From positions 1 to 38,936 of the forward strand of contig JAJDOH010000035.1 in NCBI GenBank assembly GCA_022340265.1: a DNA stretch of 38,936 nt. Direction: 5' to 3'. The DNA is from Deltaproteobacteria bacterium (lineage in GTDB: Bacteria; Desulfobacterota; DSM-4660; Desulfatiglandales; Desulfatiglandaceae). Made by a program: the position numbers and the translations under genes. Every line of letters starts with the position of its first letter. Position 1 is the first letter of the stretch. The notes below the pieces were generated by a model. The model was not told the origin of the DNA and made no database searches. It saw nothing but the letters and a program-made list of their open reading frames with translations. Shown here one piece after another: positions 14,861-24,445 of this stretch.

Positions 14861-16477
14861 ATGGTAGCAAAGGTTTTGGCGGTGGATAACGATCCCTTCA
14901 TATTGGAGTTTATGAAAGATGTATTGTCGCCTGGCAGATACGAACTTTTTACTGCAAACGATGGTCTCGAAGCGCTCGATATTATGGATAAGATTACGCC
15001 TGATATTATTTTTGTGGATCTGGTAATGCCCAATATCGGCGGAAAAAAGTTGTGCCAAATTATTCGCGGAATGGAAAGGCTTAAGAATGCTTTTGTCGTC
15101 ATTCTTTCTTCCGCAATTGGAGAACAGGAAATTGATGCGGAAAAGCTGGGTGTTAATGCTTGCATTGCCAAGGGGCCGATAGAAGATATGGCTCGACATA
15201 TTCGCTGGGCTCTTGAAAGTCCGGATATTGCGACACTCAGATGTGCCCGAGGAGAAGTGCTCGGTGCCGACAAAAATGTACAAAGGAGAATCACCAATGA
15301 ATTGCTGAGCATGGGAAAACATAATGAAGCCATATTGGAAGCCATGCATGAGGGCATCATGGAGGTGGTTTCGAGGGGCAGAATTGTTTATGCGAATCCC
15401 ATGTGTCTGGCCTTGCTGGGGATCCCCGAAAGGAAACTGTTGGGATCGGATTTTTTTCAGCTTTTCTCTGAAACCGATCAACCCAAAATTCATGCTTCAT
15501 GCCGAAAAACGGTAGAGACTAAAAGCCTTAGCCCCAATTGCCTGGTGCGTATCAACGATCATGAACTGATATTACGGATACTCCCCATCAAAAATCAGGG
15601 TGGTCTTTCATTCATTGTGATGCTTCAGGACATTACGGAAAAGCGTCGAATGGAAACGAAACTCGTTCAAGCCAAAAAAAGGGAGGCTTTGGGCACGCTC
15701 GCCGGCGGCATTGCTCACAACTTCAATAATCTGTTGACCGCAATTCAGGGCTATGTTTCTCTTTTGATGCTGAAAGACGGACTTGGGCAAGAACACCTTG
15801 ATGACCTTTGGAAAATTCAACAGTGTGTGAAATCCGGTTCAGACCTTACCTCGGAACTGCTCAAAATCGCTAAGGGGGACGGACAGAAGTTAAGAACGAC
15901 CGATCTAAACGGGATAGTGAAAAACAGTTCGGAAATGTTTGGCGCCGGCAACAAACAGATCCAAATACACCGAAAGTACCAGAAGGACATTTGGTTGGTT
16001 GATGCCGATGTGGGGCAACTGGAGCAGGTTTTCTTAAATCTTTACATTAATGCCCAGCAGGCCATGCCTGACGGTGGTGAATTATTTTTGGAGACAGAAA
16101 ATGTAACGCTTGATGAAAAGTGCAATCCGTCTCCGGGAATAGAGGGACGCAACTATGTGAAAGTATCTGTTCGAGATACGGGAAAAGGGATAGACAAAAA
16201 CATACAAGAAAAAATATTTGACCCTTTCTTTACAACAAAAAGTATGGGTTCGGGTCTGGGGCTTGCCACCGCACAAAACACGCTCAAAAGTCACAAGGGT
16301 ATGATTAACGTGCACAGCCATAGCGGAAAAGGGGCCACTTTTGAAATATTTCTTCCAGCCTCCCCGGATCAGCTGATAATGGAGAACCGGTTAGGCGAAA
16401 GACGAATGCCGGTACATGCGCCCTTTTTCTCATGGAAGAGGGAGACCGGATTGTTGGGAGCGGCTGGCGTGTATTGA
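14861..16477 (+). CDS. Receiver-PAS-histidine kinase
   Basis: A 538-residue soluble protein. Its N-terminal receiver (1-120) has phosphoacceptor D53 in FVDLVMP and K104. A PAS domain (about 155-260) ends in DITEKRRME. A HisKA domain has H286 in GGIAHNFNNLLTAIQGY, the AHxFNN variety typical of hybrid kinases. The HATPase domain has NLYINAQQAMP, DTGKGID, FDPFFTTK and GSGLGLAT. The ATPase domain ends near residue 490 (FEIFLPAS). The remaining ~40 residues do not resemble a domain and may be the eroded start of a lost C-terminal receiver. The ATG follows a GGGGGAAAG binding site and is served by the -24/-12 promoter. Confidence 0.9.
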   Translation: MVAKVLAVDNDPFILEFMKDVLSPGRYELFTANDGLEALDIMDKITPDIIFVDLVMPNIGGKKLCQIIRGMERLKNAFVVILSSAIGEQEIDAEKLGVNACIAKGPIEDMARHIRWALESPDIATLRCARGEVLGADKNVQRRITNELLSMGKHNEAILEAMHEGIMEVVSRGRIVYANPMCLALLGIPERKLLGSDFFQLFSETDQPKIHASCRKTVETKSLSPNCLVRINDHELILRILPIKNQGGLSFIVMLQDITEKRRMETKLVQAKKREALGTLAGGIAHNFNNLLTAIQGYVSLLMLKDGLGQEHLDDLWKIQQCVKSGSDLTSELLKIAKGDGQKLRTTDLNGIVKNSSEMFGAGNKQIQIHRKYQKDIWLVDADVGQLEQVFLNLYINAQQAMPDGGELFLETENVTLDEKCNPSPGIEGRNYVKVSVRDTGKGIDKNIQEKIFDPFFTTKSMGSGLGLATAQNTLKSHKGMINVHSHSGKGATFEIFLPASPDQLIMENRLGERRMPVHAPFFSWKRETGLLGAAGVY

Positions 16478-16667
16478 ATCAGGTCTTCACAAAAAAGTCG
16501 GGATACAATACAGCGGTTTTCCCACCCATGGGTATTCTACGTTTCAGACATTTTGTGCTGAATCCTCCAACAAACCAAATCCGCAAATAAGATGCCAATC
16601 GAGATCCATGTCTTCTGTTTCAACCGGATAAGATAGCCAACTTTTCTTCATGCAAAATTCCCTTTTC

Positions 16668-16696
16668 TTGACGAACTGAAATTGTTTGAATAGAGT
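16668..16696 (+). promoter_or_regulatory. Sigma-70-type promoter for the membrane hybrid kinase
   Basis: TTGACG (16668-16673), a 17-nt spacer and TAGAGT (16691-16696) lie about 120 nt upstream of the start at 16820. In the 342-nt gap 16478-16819 I otherwise see only ACCCATGGGT, a 10-bp palindrome near 16528, and no gene. Confidence 0.55.
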
Positions 16697-16819
16697 ACGT
16701 ATCAAAAATCAGAAAAAGGATATCTCGTTCCGAAGTGGTTGATTGGTATCAAGAGCCTGGAATGCCGAGTCCTTTGAAAATGCCTTTTTGGGTCCTTCGG
16801 CGTTCATTAAAGAATTATC

Positions 16820-19453
16820 ATGCGGTTCGAAAACATCATTTTTCAGTCAGCCGGATCCTTCTCAGTGGCAGTGATTGCCCTGCTGATGACGGTCCTGCAG
16901 ACACTTTTCTTTTTTAAAAAGCGCAGATTCACATGGTTAGCGTGGAGTGCTGCCACTGCCTTTTCTACATTTCTATATTCGGTGGGCATTTTCCTTGAAT
17001 ACAACACGCCGGCAGGATCGTTGAACCGAGCGGCGGGGCTCCTGGAGTTCACGGCTATCATCTGTACCATTCACTGCCTTTATGGTTTCAGCTTTTCCTA
17101 CCTTCGGATCAAGAGCGCCAAATACCATCCCATTGCCGGTATCTGCCACACACTTATTTTGATCCTTTTGTGGGCCACTCCCTATGTGGTGGCGGACAGT
17201 TTTGTCACACGGCATTTTAAGGGGTTCTCTGCACCCTATGTGGAGGCGGCGTTAGGCCCCCTGGGACCCTTGTTTGAGCTTTATGCGGCCCTGGCCGGAA
17301 TTGTCGTCATAATGTTCTGGGTCAAACATCAGGACACGGACCCGAAAAACCGTTTCATTTATCTGGCGGGCATCGGTATCTGGATTATGCTGGGGCTTCA
17401 CGACGGCATGACTTCTCTCGGTTTTTCAACCTTCCAATATGTCATGGAATACGGATTTTTGGGATTTGCCATGGCTGTTTTGTGGGTGGTTTTCAACAGT
17501 TATATGGAAATTGCGGCGGAGGAAAAGTATCGTGTCATCACCGAGTTTGCCAATGACTGTATCCTGGTAATTCAAGATGATAGGCCGGTTTTTGAAAATC
17601 CGGCCTGCGGCCGGCTTCTCGGCAAGGCACTTGCCAATCTTCAGCCGCACGACTTTTTCGAAATCGTTATGCCGAAACATCGGGAAAAAGTCCTTGAGCA
17701 CTTGAATTCCTTGACGAAAGGTGACCGACTTTTTAGGCCGTACGCATTTCCTGTCCTATGCGCGGACGGGGAACAGAAATTTGTTGAAATCGTATCAAAC
17801 GCCATTCAATATCGAAATAGACCCGCGGTTCTCGCGGTGATGCGGGATATTACGGAACGGAAGAACGTCGAAGAGGCCCTCAAGAAGAGCGAGGAACGTC
17901 TCAGGATTGCCGGAAAGGCTGCTTATGATCTCATTTACGAATGGGATGTGAACAATGATTCACTGGAGTGGTTTGGGGATGTGGATGCGCTTCTGGGATA
18001 CGAAAAAATGGGAATATCGAGACATATCGATGCCTGGCTCGATCTCATACACCCGGAAGACCGGGAGACGCTGCAAAACGCTGTTGCGCTACACCGTAAA
18101 TCAACGAATCCCATCGAATATGAGTACCGAATCCGGCATCATAATGGAACCTACCGATACTTTAAGGACCATGCCCTGCCTCTCCTTAACGAAGAAGGAC
18201 TGCCATACCGTTGGGTCGGGGTATGCACGGACGTTTCTCAAACACGGCTGGCGGAGAAATCTCTTCAGGAGACCGAAGAAAAGCTGTCCAGGTCCAGGAA
18301 GATGGAATCTCTGGGGCTTTTGGCAGGCGGTGTAGCCCATGATTTGAACAACGTCCTGTCAGGCATTATCACCTATCCGGAATTGATCCTGAGAAACCTT
18401 GACAAAGACAGCATTCTCAGAAAACCCGTACAGGAAATAAAGCATGCGGGACAGCGCGCGGCCGCCATCGTTGATGATCTTTTGACCGTGGCAAGGGGTA
18501 TCGCCGTTTCAAAAACACCCCTCAATTTGAATAAGATCGTCCGCGACTACCTGCGTTCCCCCGAATTCAAGAAATTGCAATATTTGAACCCATCGGTTTC
18601 CATAACGCCTCAACTGGATGATGATCTGCGAAATATCAGCGGCTCTCCCGTACATATTCTGAAGGCGGTAATGAACCTGGTATCTAATGCTTCCGAGGCC
18701 ATTCCGGACAGCGGAAATGTTACCATAGGCACCATGAACCGCAGTATTGATCATCCAGTGAGAGGATATGATGACATAGAAATTGGTGAATACGCAGTGC
18801 TTTCGGTGTCCGATGGCGGTTCGGGAATTTCACAGGATGATCTGGAACGGATTTTTGAGCCTTTTTATACGAAGAAGACCATGGGCCGAAGCGGCACCGG
18901 TTTGGGTCTGGCGGTTGTGTGGAACACGGTTCAAATTCATGAAGGGTACATCGATGTCTGGAGCGACGAAACAAGCACCACATTTGAGCTTTACTTTCCG
19001 ATAACCGATGAAAAGGTAATTGCAATAGAGGAGCGGATAATCCCCCTGGAAGATTATTGCGGAAATGGAGAGGCCGTATTGGTGGTTGATGATTTGGAAA
19101 GCCAGAGGGAGTTGTGCTCCGAACTGCTAAAAATACTGGGTTATGATGCAACGGCGGTCCGTAGCGGTGAAGAGGCCGTCAGTTACCTGAAAGAGCAACC
19201 GGTGGATCTGGTATTGCTGGATATGATCATGGATCCCGGGCTGAACGGCCTTGAAACCTATCAGAAGATTCTTGAAATTCGTCCCCGGCAAAAGGCGATT
19301 ATCATCAGTGGTTTTTCTGAAACCAAAGATGTGGAAGCCGCCCGGGAACTGGGGGCGAAAATATATTTGAAAAAACCCCTCACCCTTGAAAAGCTGGGGC
19401 TGGCCATTCGTGAAGAACTGGCATCGATTCCCGGCGAAAGGAATGAGAAATAG
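16820..19453 (+). CDS. Membrane hybrid histidine kinase (7TM sensor, two PAS domains, HisKA, HATPase, receiver)
   Basis: An 877-residue protein. About seven hydrophobic segments occupy residues 10-230, like the 7TM sensor module of histidine kinases. Two PAS domains follow (about 235-350, ending MRDITERKN, and 360-475, with WVGVCTDVSQ). The HisKA domain has H507 in GGVAHDLNNVLSG, and the HATPase has NLVSNASEAIP, DGGSGIS and GTGLGLAV. A C-terminal receiver has phosphoacceptor D801 (LVLLDMIMDPG). It presumably senses a membrane-associated signal and relays phosphate internally before passing it on. The binding site before the ATG at 16820 is weak (AAAGAA). It has its own promoter and is the third kinase in this 10-kb stretch; its partner is unknown. 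Confidence 0.9.
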   Translation: MRFENIIFQSAGSFSVAVIALLMTVLQTLFFFKKRRFTWLAWSAATAFSTFLYSVGIFLEYNTPAGSLNRAAGLLEFTAIICTIHCLYGFSFSYLRIKSAKYHPIAGICHTLILILLWATPYVVADSFVTRHFKGFSAPYVEAALGPLGPLFELYAALAGIVVIMFWVKHQDTDPKNRFIYLAGIGIWIMLGLHDGMTSLGFSTFQYVMEYGFLGFAMAVLWVVFNSYMEIAAEEKYRVITEFANDCILVIQDDRPVFENPACGRLLGKALANLQPHDFFEIVMPKHREKVLEHLNSLTKGDRLFRPYAFPVLCADGEQKFVEIVSNAIQYRNRPAVLAVMRDITERKNVEEALKKSEERLRIAGKAAYDLIYEWDVNNDSLEWFGDVDALLGYEKMGISRHIDAWLDLIHPEDRETLQNAVALHRKSTNPIEYEYRIRHHNGTYRYFKDHALPLLNEEGLPYRWVGVCTDVSQTRLAEKSLQETEEKLSRSRKMESLGLLAGGVAHDLNNVLSGIITYPELILRNLDKDSILRKPVQEIKHAGQRAAAIVDDLLTVARGIAVSKTPLNLNKIVRDYLRSPEFKKLQYLNPSVSITPQLDDDLRNISGSPVHILKAVMNLVSNASEAIPDSGNVTIGTMNRSIDHPVRGYDDIEIGEYAVLSVSDGGSGISQDDLERIFEPFYTKKTMGRSGTGLGLAVVWNTVQIHEGYIDVWSDETSTTFELYFPITDEKVIAIEERIIPLEDYCGNGEAVLVVDDLESQRELCSELLKILGYDATAVRSGEEAVSYLKEQPVDLVLLDMIMDPGLNGLETYQKILEIRPRQKAIIISGFSETKDVEAARELGAKIYLKKPLTLEKLGLAIREELASIPGERNEK

Positions 19454-19465
19454 ATTTGAATTGAT

Positions 19466-20992
19466 TCAATGCGAGAAAAAGCGCATTTTTCTGGCTTTTT
19501 GCTTCCACCCCAGGGCTTTCAGGGCCTTGTAGGCATACCACTGAACGTAAGGATGTTGAGATTCTCTGAGTTGTTTCAAGATATTGGGCACGGCTTTTTT
19601 CTCCCCCCTGTGGCCCAGTGAAGATATGGCCGCGCAGACCACCACCGGTGAAGGATCCTTTAAGAGCGCCAGCAGATCAGGATAGGTTTCGTCATTACGG
19701 GAACTCCCGAGGGCTTTGGCCAACCAATACCGCTCTGCTGTATCAGGACTTGTGAGAACGGCTTTGTATGCAGAAAACCGGGATATGTTCTGATGGTCCT
19801 TGTAGATATGTTTCAGTGCGCCTAATCGCTCCTGCCGTTCGTCTGAAATGAGTGCCCGCCCAGGATCATTCTGTCTTCCTTTCCATTCATGGTTCTGCCG
19901 GAGGAGCATGAGCAGCATTACGCCCGTTATCAAACAGACGATGGCGCATAAGAGAGAAGCAATTCGCCGGGGAACCCACCTCCCTACGAAGAAAGAGATA
20001 AGCGAATAAAATGAAATATACAGAATGACCGGAAAGCCGATAAGCAGCGAATAAAACGTGAATCGGCGAAAGAAGTGATGCCGGTCTGTCAAGTTCGAAT
20101 ATTCCTTTAAAACGGTTGTCAATCGAGTTGGGAAATCGGTTGCCGATACCTTGAGAACCGTACCCTTGCCATCCTCCAGAAAGAGTTCTTTTCCACGAAG
20201 ACTCACTTTCAAATCTACTTTTCCACGGTTTTCTATCGGTATCCAGTCACGGGCAAGCAAGCCTTCGAGGAGCGCGTTTTTGATGTGTCCCTCAGGAAGG
20301 GCCTCAAGTGAAAAGGTCTTCATAAGTTTCTGGTGCAAAGGTTTCATAACTTTCGCCGGATATAGCGTACGGCGGTAGTAAAAACGGACAATGTTTTCAC
20401 CTATCGGGTTGGTGAGCAGAAGTTGATCCCGAATATTGATAAAAAGTCCGTCTTTCATTTGGGGTGCCCATAAAAGTCCCAGTAAAATCAGCAAAATGAT
20501 GTGGAGTATTCCGTTTTGATGCGTCTTTTTTCGGACGTTTTTGGGCATCCATTGAAGGGTGCCGGGGAACACGACCGGGGGGATGATGACAAAATATAGG
20601 GTCACAAAGGGCAAAAATCCTCTGATATTGACTGCCGCAACAAGTGCCGTCCATAACAAGAGCATCAAAATCAGAAAAATGGGTCTGCGCACGCAGATGC
20701 GGTCCCACAGCCAGGCGGCGGCAAAGGACAGCAGGGAGATGCCTGCTCCCACACTCAGGGTGAAGAAAAGTCCTCCGCACAGGGCGGTGCTCAGTTTTTG
20801 AAGCTGGGCAATGGTTTGTTGATTGAGAACCGTTAAATAGCCCGCCTCGCCAATGGCTTTCAGGGTAAGGTAAATGGATCTGTTGGAAACATACACCTGA
20901 AGGGTGGCGATGATTTGTGCCGTGAGCAGTCCCGCAAGAATAGCCGGAGCAGGGTAAAAGTAAGTTCTCCGTTGGTAAGGGGAAGAATGCAT
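19466..20992 (-). CDS. Polytopic membrane protein with C-terminal HEAT-like repeats
   Basis: A 508-residue protein not assigned to a named family. Hydrophobic segments occur near residues 15-35, 70-95, 105-120, 125-145, 165-180, 325-350 and 360-380. Between them lies a ~130-residue soluble loop (about 185-320). The last ~110 residues carry HEAT/PBS-lyase-like helical repeats (DTAERYWLAKALG, DPSPVVVCAAISSLG, HPYVQWYAYKALKALG), which usually mediate protein contacts. The ATG at 20992 is my choice; a TTG at 21010 gives six more residues, and neither has a clear binding site. It is convergent with the hybrid kinase; a weak ATGCG...CGCAT stem with a T-run (19469-19491) overlaps its end. Function is unknown. 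Confidence 0.72.
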   Translation of the reverse strand: MHSSPYQRRTYFYPAPAILAGLLTAQIIATLQVYVSNRSIYLTLKAIGEAGYLTVLNQQTIAQLQKLSTALCGGLFFTLSVGAGISLLSFAAAWLWDRICVRRPIFLILMLLLWTALVAAVNIRGFLPFVTLYFVIIPPVVFPGTLQWMPKNVRKKTHQNGILHIILLILLGLLWAPQMKDGLFINIRDQLLLTNPIGENIVRFYYRRTLYPAKVMKPLHQKLMKTFSLEALPEGHIKNALLEGLLARDWIPIENRGKVDLKVSLRGKELFLEDGKGTVLKVSATDFPTRLTTVLKEYSNLTDRHHFFRRFTFYSLLIGFPVILYISFYSLISFFVGRWVPRRIASLLCAIVCLITGVMLLMLLRQNHEWKGRQNDPGRALISDERQERLGALKHIYKDHQNISRFSAYKAVLTSPDTAERYWLAKALGSSRNDETYPDLLALLKDPSPVVVCAAISSLGHRGEKKAVPNILKQLRESQHPYVQWYAYKALKALGWKQKARKMRFFSH

Positions 20993-21159
20993 ATTACGAC
21001 TATAAGCCAATGACGAGAGCGCATCAAGGGGATTTCGGTGCTACGGTAGTGCTTGATGAATCCAAAGTTTTGCGCTATATGGGTTGAACATGAAAAGTGG
21101 TGGATTCAAAGATCGTTTTCACTGGTATTGGCTTTCTTAAAGAGTTGAGGTTTGACGTT

Positions 21160-23529
21160 ATGACACTGCAGATCGCGCTGGTGCTGTTCATTTTGGGAGC
21201 GGCCGTCCTTTTCCTGGTGACCGAATGGATGCCCATGGAGGTCGTGGCTTTGCTGGTCCTGGGAAGTCTGGCAGTGACCGGTCTGGTGAGTCCCACTGAT
21301 GCCCTCAAAGGATTCAGTAACCCGGCGGTGATTACGGTCTGGGCGGTGTTTATCTTAAGCGGAGGGCTGACGCGTACCGGTGTGGGAAACATCATCGGCA
21401 ACCGGGTGGTAAAATTGGCTGGCGGCAGCGATACGCTGCTGGTGATGATCGTGATGGTTGTTGCGGGGCTCATGTCGGCGTTCATGAACAATGTGGCCGT
21501 GGCGGCCCTCATGCTGCCGGTGGTGATGGATATCTGCCGGAGTACGGAGCGGAGCCCTGCGGCCCTCTTGATGCCGCTGGCATACGGTTCCCTGCTGGGA
21601 GGCCTGCTCACTCAGATCGGAACGCCCCCCAACATCCTTGTAAGCGCCCTTCTTCGTGAAAACCAGCTCAAGCCGTTCGGTCTTTTCGATTTTACGCCGG
21701 TGGGCAGCTTTATCTTTGTAGCCGGCGTGCTCTTCATGACATTTGTGGGACGTCGCCTGCTGCCCCGACACAACTTCCTTAAAGACACCTCAGGAATGCT
21801 CGAAGCCAATCTTGACAGCCAGTATCGAATGGAGGAACAGGTCTTTCGCATGGGAGTGCCCTTGGGGTCGCCTCTGGCGGGGAAGACCCTGGCGGAAACC
21901 CGCATGGGGACCGTACTGGGGATGGATGTGATTGCCCTCAGCAGGGAGACCCAGAGTCTCCTGGCGCCTGGGCCGCGGGAAGTGCTTCACGGAGGTGATA
22001 TTCTGGTCCTCAAAGGAAGTCCTGAGAGGCTTAAGGAGTTGCAACTGTGGGAGGAACTCATCAACGGCATCCAGAAAGTTTCGGTGGACGAAGTATTTTC
22101 AAAAGAGATACAGCTGGTTGAATTGACCCTGGGACCGGACGCTTTTCTAAATGGCAAAACCCTCAATGAAATGGACTTTCGGAACCGATTTCAGGCGGTG
22201 GTCTTGGCTGTCCTGCGGGATAAAAAGATCCGGCGGGCGAACCTGCAGGATGATATCCTTCGGGCAGAGGACACACTTCTGTTGCAGGGCACCAGGGAAA
22301 ACATTGAATCCCTTTGCGGTGAACCGGGTTTGACCTGCAGGGAAGTTGACCAGCGCATGTTAAATGGGGACTATCAGCTCAATGAACGCCTCATGCTTCT
22401 GACCATCCCTTTAAAGTCGCCCGTGGGGAATAGAGCATTGAAAGAGAGTCGGCTGGCCGAGGTGCTTGGAATGCACGTGTTATGTATCATTCGAAAGAAT
22501 GGTGCTGTTCGAATGCCCGATGCCGACGAAATCCTTCTGCCTGGGGATCAACTGATTATGGAAGGCCGTATGACGACCCTCAATACCCTTCGCGGTTTTC
22601 AAACCCTGGAAATGAAGGGGGGACAGGCCCCCGATCTCAAAACACTTGTTTCCGATAAGGTCGGTATGGTTGAAACCATTCTTTCCCCCCACGCCACCCT
22701 TGCCGGAAAGACACTGCGGCAACTTCATTTCAGAGAGAAATTTGGTTTGAATGTACTGGCCATCTTTCGGCGAGGAAGGGCTCATGCTACCAATTTGCGG
22801 GATATGGCCCTTGACTTTGGCGATGCACTGCTCCTTTACGGACCCAGGGAAAAACTGAATGTGCTGGGCAAAGAAAATGACTTTATAGTGCTCACGCAAT
22901 CCGCCCAGGAAGCCCCTCGGCTGAAAAAGGCGCCACTTTCTTCCACCCTCATGGCGGCCACCTTTGTACCGGTTATACTGGGCTGGGTACCCATTTACAT
23001 TGCCACGGTGATCGGTGCGGCCCTCATGGTGCTCTTCAGGTGCCTGACCATGGAAGAGGCGTATCGTGCCATTGAGTGGAAAGCGGTCTTTCTGATTGCG
23101 GGCATGTTTCCCCTGGGAACCGCTCTGGACCAATCCGGGGCGGCAAAATTTCTTGCGGAAGGGGTAGTGTCGGCAGTGGGACCCTACGGACCAACGGTCG
23201 TCATGCTGGCCCTCCTGGTGCTCACGTTTCTGGCCACCTGTGTCATCCCCACGGCGGCCCTGGTGCTGCTTCTGGCCCCCATTATTTTAAATGCCAGCCA
23301 ACAAATGGGCATCACCCCTTACGGTTTCATGATGGCCATGGCCATGGCGGCATCCGCCAGCTTTATGACCCCCATCTCCCATCCGGCCAACATTCTTGTG
23401 ATGGGGCCGGGCGGTTACCGTTTCAAGGATTACATGAAAGTGGGGGGGCTATTGACCCTGGTGGTGTTGATCATCATCATGGTGGTGGTGCCGATTTTCT
23501 GGCCGCTTGCACCGCTGCCCGGACGGTAG
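21160..23529 (+). CDS. SLC13/DASS-family transporter with four internal RCK_C (TrkA-C)-like domains
   Basis: A 789-residue inner-membrane permease. Residues 1-205 form the first membrane half (LVTEWMPMEVVALLVLG, TRTGVGNIIG, MNNVAVAALMLPV, GTPPNILVSALL). Residues about 595-789 form the second half, with the matching SHPANILVMGPGGYRF loop; the paired SNT/NPPN-like loops are typical of ion-coupled anion carriers. Between them lie four RCK_C-like repeats (about 226-300, 320-390, 407-480, 501-570), each with a G..L.E..........V.A..R....P....L..GD.L...G pattern. Substrates in the family include dicarboxylates and sulfate. The ATG at 21160 has GAGG upstream; a GTG at 21097 would add an unlikely 21-residue extension. 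The next gene follows after 49 nt. Confidence 0.88.
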   Translation: MTLQIALVLFILGAAVLFLVTEWMPMEVVALLVLGSLAVTGLVSPTDALKGFSNPAVITVWAVFILSGGLTRTGVGNIIGNRVVKLAGGSDTLLVMIVMVVAGLMSAFMNNVAVAALMLPVVMDICRSTERSPAALLMPLAYGSLLGGLLTQIGTPPNILVSALLRENQLKPFGLFDFTPVGSFIFVAGVLFMTFVGRRLLPRHNFLKDTSGMLEANLDSQYRMEEQVFRMGVPLGSPLAGKTLAETRMGTVLGMDVIALSRETQSLLAPGPREVLHGGDILVLKGSPERLKELQLWEELINGIQKVSVDEVFSKEIQLVELTLGPDAFLNGKTLNEMDFRNRFQAVVLAVLRDKKIRRANLQDDILRAEDTLLLQGTRENIESLCGEPGLTCREVDQRMLNGDYQLNERLMLLTIPLKSPVGNRALKESRLAEVLGMHVLCIIRKNGAVRMPDADEILLPGDQLIMEGRMTTLNTLRGFQTLEMKGGQAPDLKTLVSDKVGMVETILSPHATLAGKTLRQLHFREKFGLNVLAIFRRGRAHATNLRDMALDFGDALLLYGPREKLNVLGKENDFIVLTQSAQEAPRLKKAPLSSTLMAATFVPVILGWVPIYIATVIGAALMVLFRCLTMEEAYRAIEWKAVFLIAGMFPLGTALDQSGAAKFLAEGVVSAVGPYGPTVVMLALLVLTFLATCVIPTAALVLLLAPIILNASQQMGITPYGFMMAMAMAASASFMTPISHPANILVMGPGGYRFKDYMKVGGLLTLVVLIIIMVVVPIFWPLAPLPGR

Positions 23530-23578
23530 GGAAAGTATTTATTGAAAACCGTGGAGAAGCTTCCACAAAGGAAATGAG

Positions 23579-24382
23579 TTGACAGGGAAGGGGACTACAG
23601 AGTTGATGCGTGTAATGACATTTAACCTTCGTTTTGAAAATGATCAGGACGGTGCTAACGCCTGGAGTTATCGTCGTGACCTGGTGGTGAAATTGATTGA
23701 AAGATATGCGCCGGACATTCTGGGGACACAGGAAGGGAGAGTTTCCCCGCTGGCGTACCTTGATGAGCATCTCACACAATACGATATACACATGCCTGCA
23801 CGGGTGATAGACGACACCTGCCAGTATCCCACCCTGTTTTTTCGAAAAGACCGGTTTTGCATCCTGGAAGGCAAAGAATTCTGGCTTTCCAAAACGCCGG
23901 GGGTTCATCGCAGCAAGAACTGGGACAGTGCTTTTCCCAGAATGGTAAGTACCGCTACGCTGGAACTTCAGGAATCGGGTCAGGTCTTTTCGGTGGCCGT
24001 CACCCATCTGGATCACATGGGGCAAACAGCCAGGTTGAAACAGACTGAAATCATTGCCCAATGGGTTCAGAAAAAAACCGTTCCGGTGATTCTCATGGGA
24101 GATTTCAATGACGGGCCCGATTCAGCTGCCCACGTGGCGCTGGCAAGCAGCCAAACGGGGCTTTCGGATGCCTGGGAAGTGCTCGGACATGCCGAAGGAA
24201 AAGAGAGTTACACCCATCACGCCTTTACGGGAATTCCGCAGAAAAGCCGGATTGACTGGATCTTGACCACTTCACCGCCCCATGTGGTGGATGCTCGGAT
24301 TGTTCACGATCAGTTTGACGGACGGTATGCCTCGGACCACTTTCCCTATTATGTTGATTTAAGCTGGGAGATCCCGATTTAG
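23579..24382 (+). CDS. Endonuclease/exonuclease/phosphatase-family protein
   Basis: A 267-residue metal-dependent hydrolase with the family motifs in order: MTFNLRF (start of the fold), GTQEGR (metal-binding Glu), FWLSKTP, VAVTHLDH, ILMGDFNDGP, SRIDWILT and ASDHFPYYV (catalytic Asp-His). Members cleave phosphodiesters in nucleic acids or phosphate esters of lipids and sugars; the substrate cannot be told here. No signal peptide is seen. The TTG at 23579 has AAAGGA at a good distance, while the ATG at 23606 matches the usual family start but lacks a clear binding site. Either start could be right. It probably shares a transcript with the transporter gene 49 nt upstream. Confidence 0.83.
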   Translation: MTGKGTTELMRVMTFNLRFENDQDGANAWSYRRDLVVKLIERYAPDILGTQEGRVSPLAYLDEHLTQYDIHMPARVIDDTCQYPTLFFRKDRFCILEGKEFWLSKTPGVHRSKNWDSAFPRMVSTATLELQESGQVFSVAVTHLDHMGQTARLKQTEIIAQWVQKKTVPVILMGDFNDGPDSAAHVALASSQTGLSDAWEVLGHAEGKESYTHHAFTGIPQKSRIDWILTTSPPHVVDARIVHDQFDGRYASDHFPYYVDLSWEIPI

Positions 24383-24445
24383 ATGAGATAATCCGTACTC
24401 CGCTCATAGATCGAGATCGTCAAAGGGGCTCACTACCATACCGTC

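Noticed and set aside
24383..24445. Terminator between the convergent endonuclease-family and aminotransferase genes
   Set aside because: Only short self-complementary bits and no T-run; not supportable.
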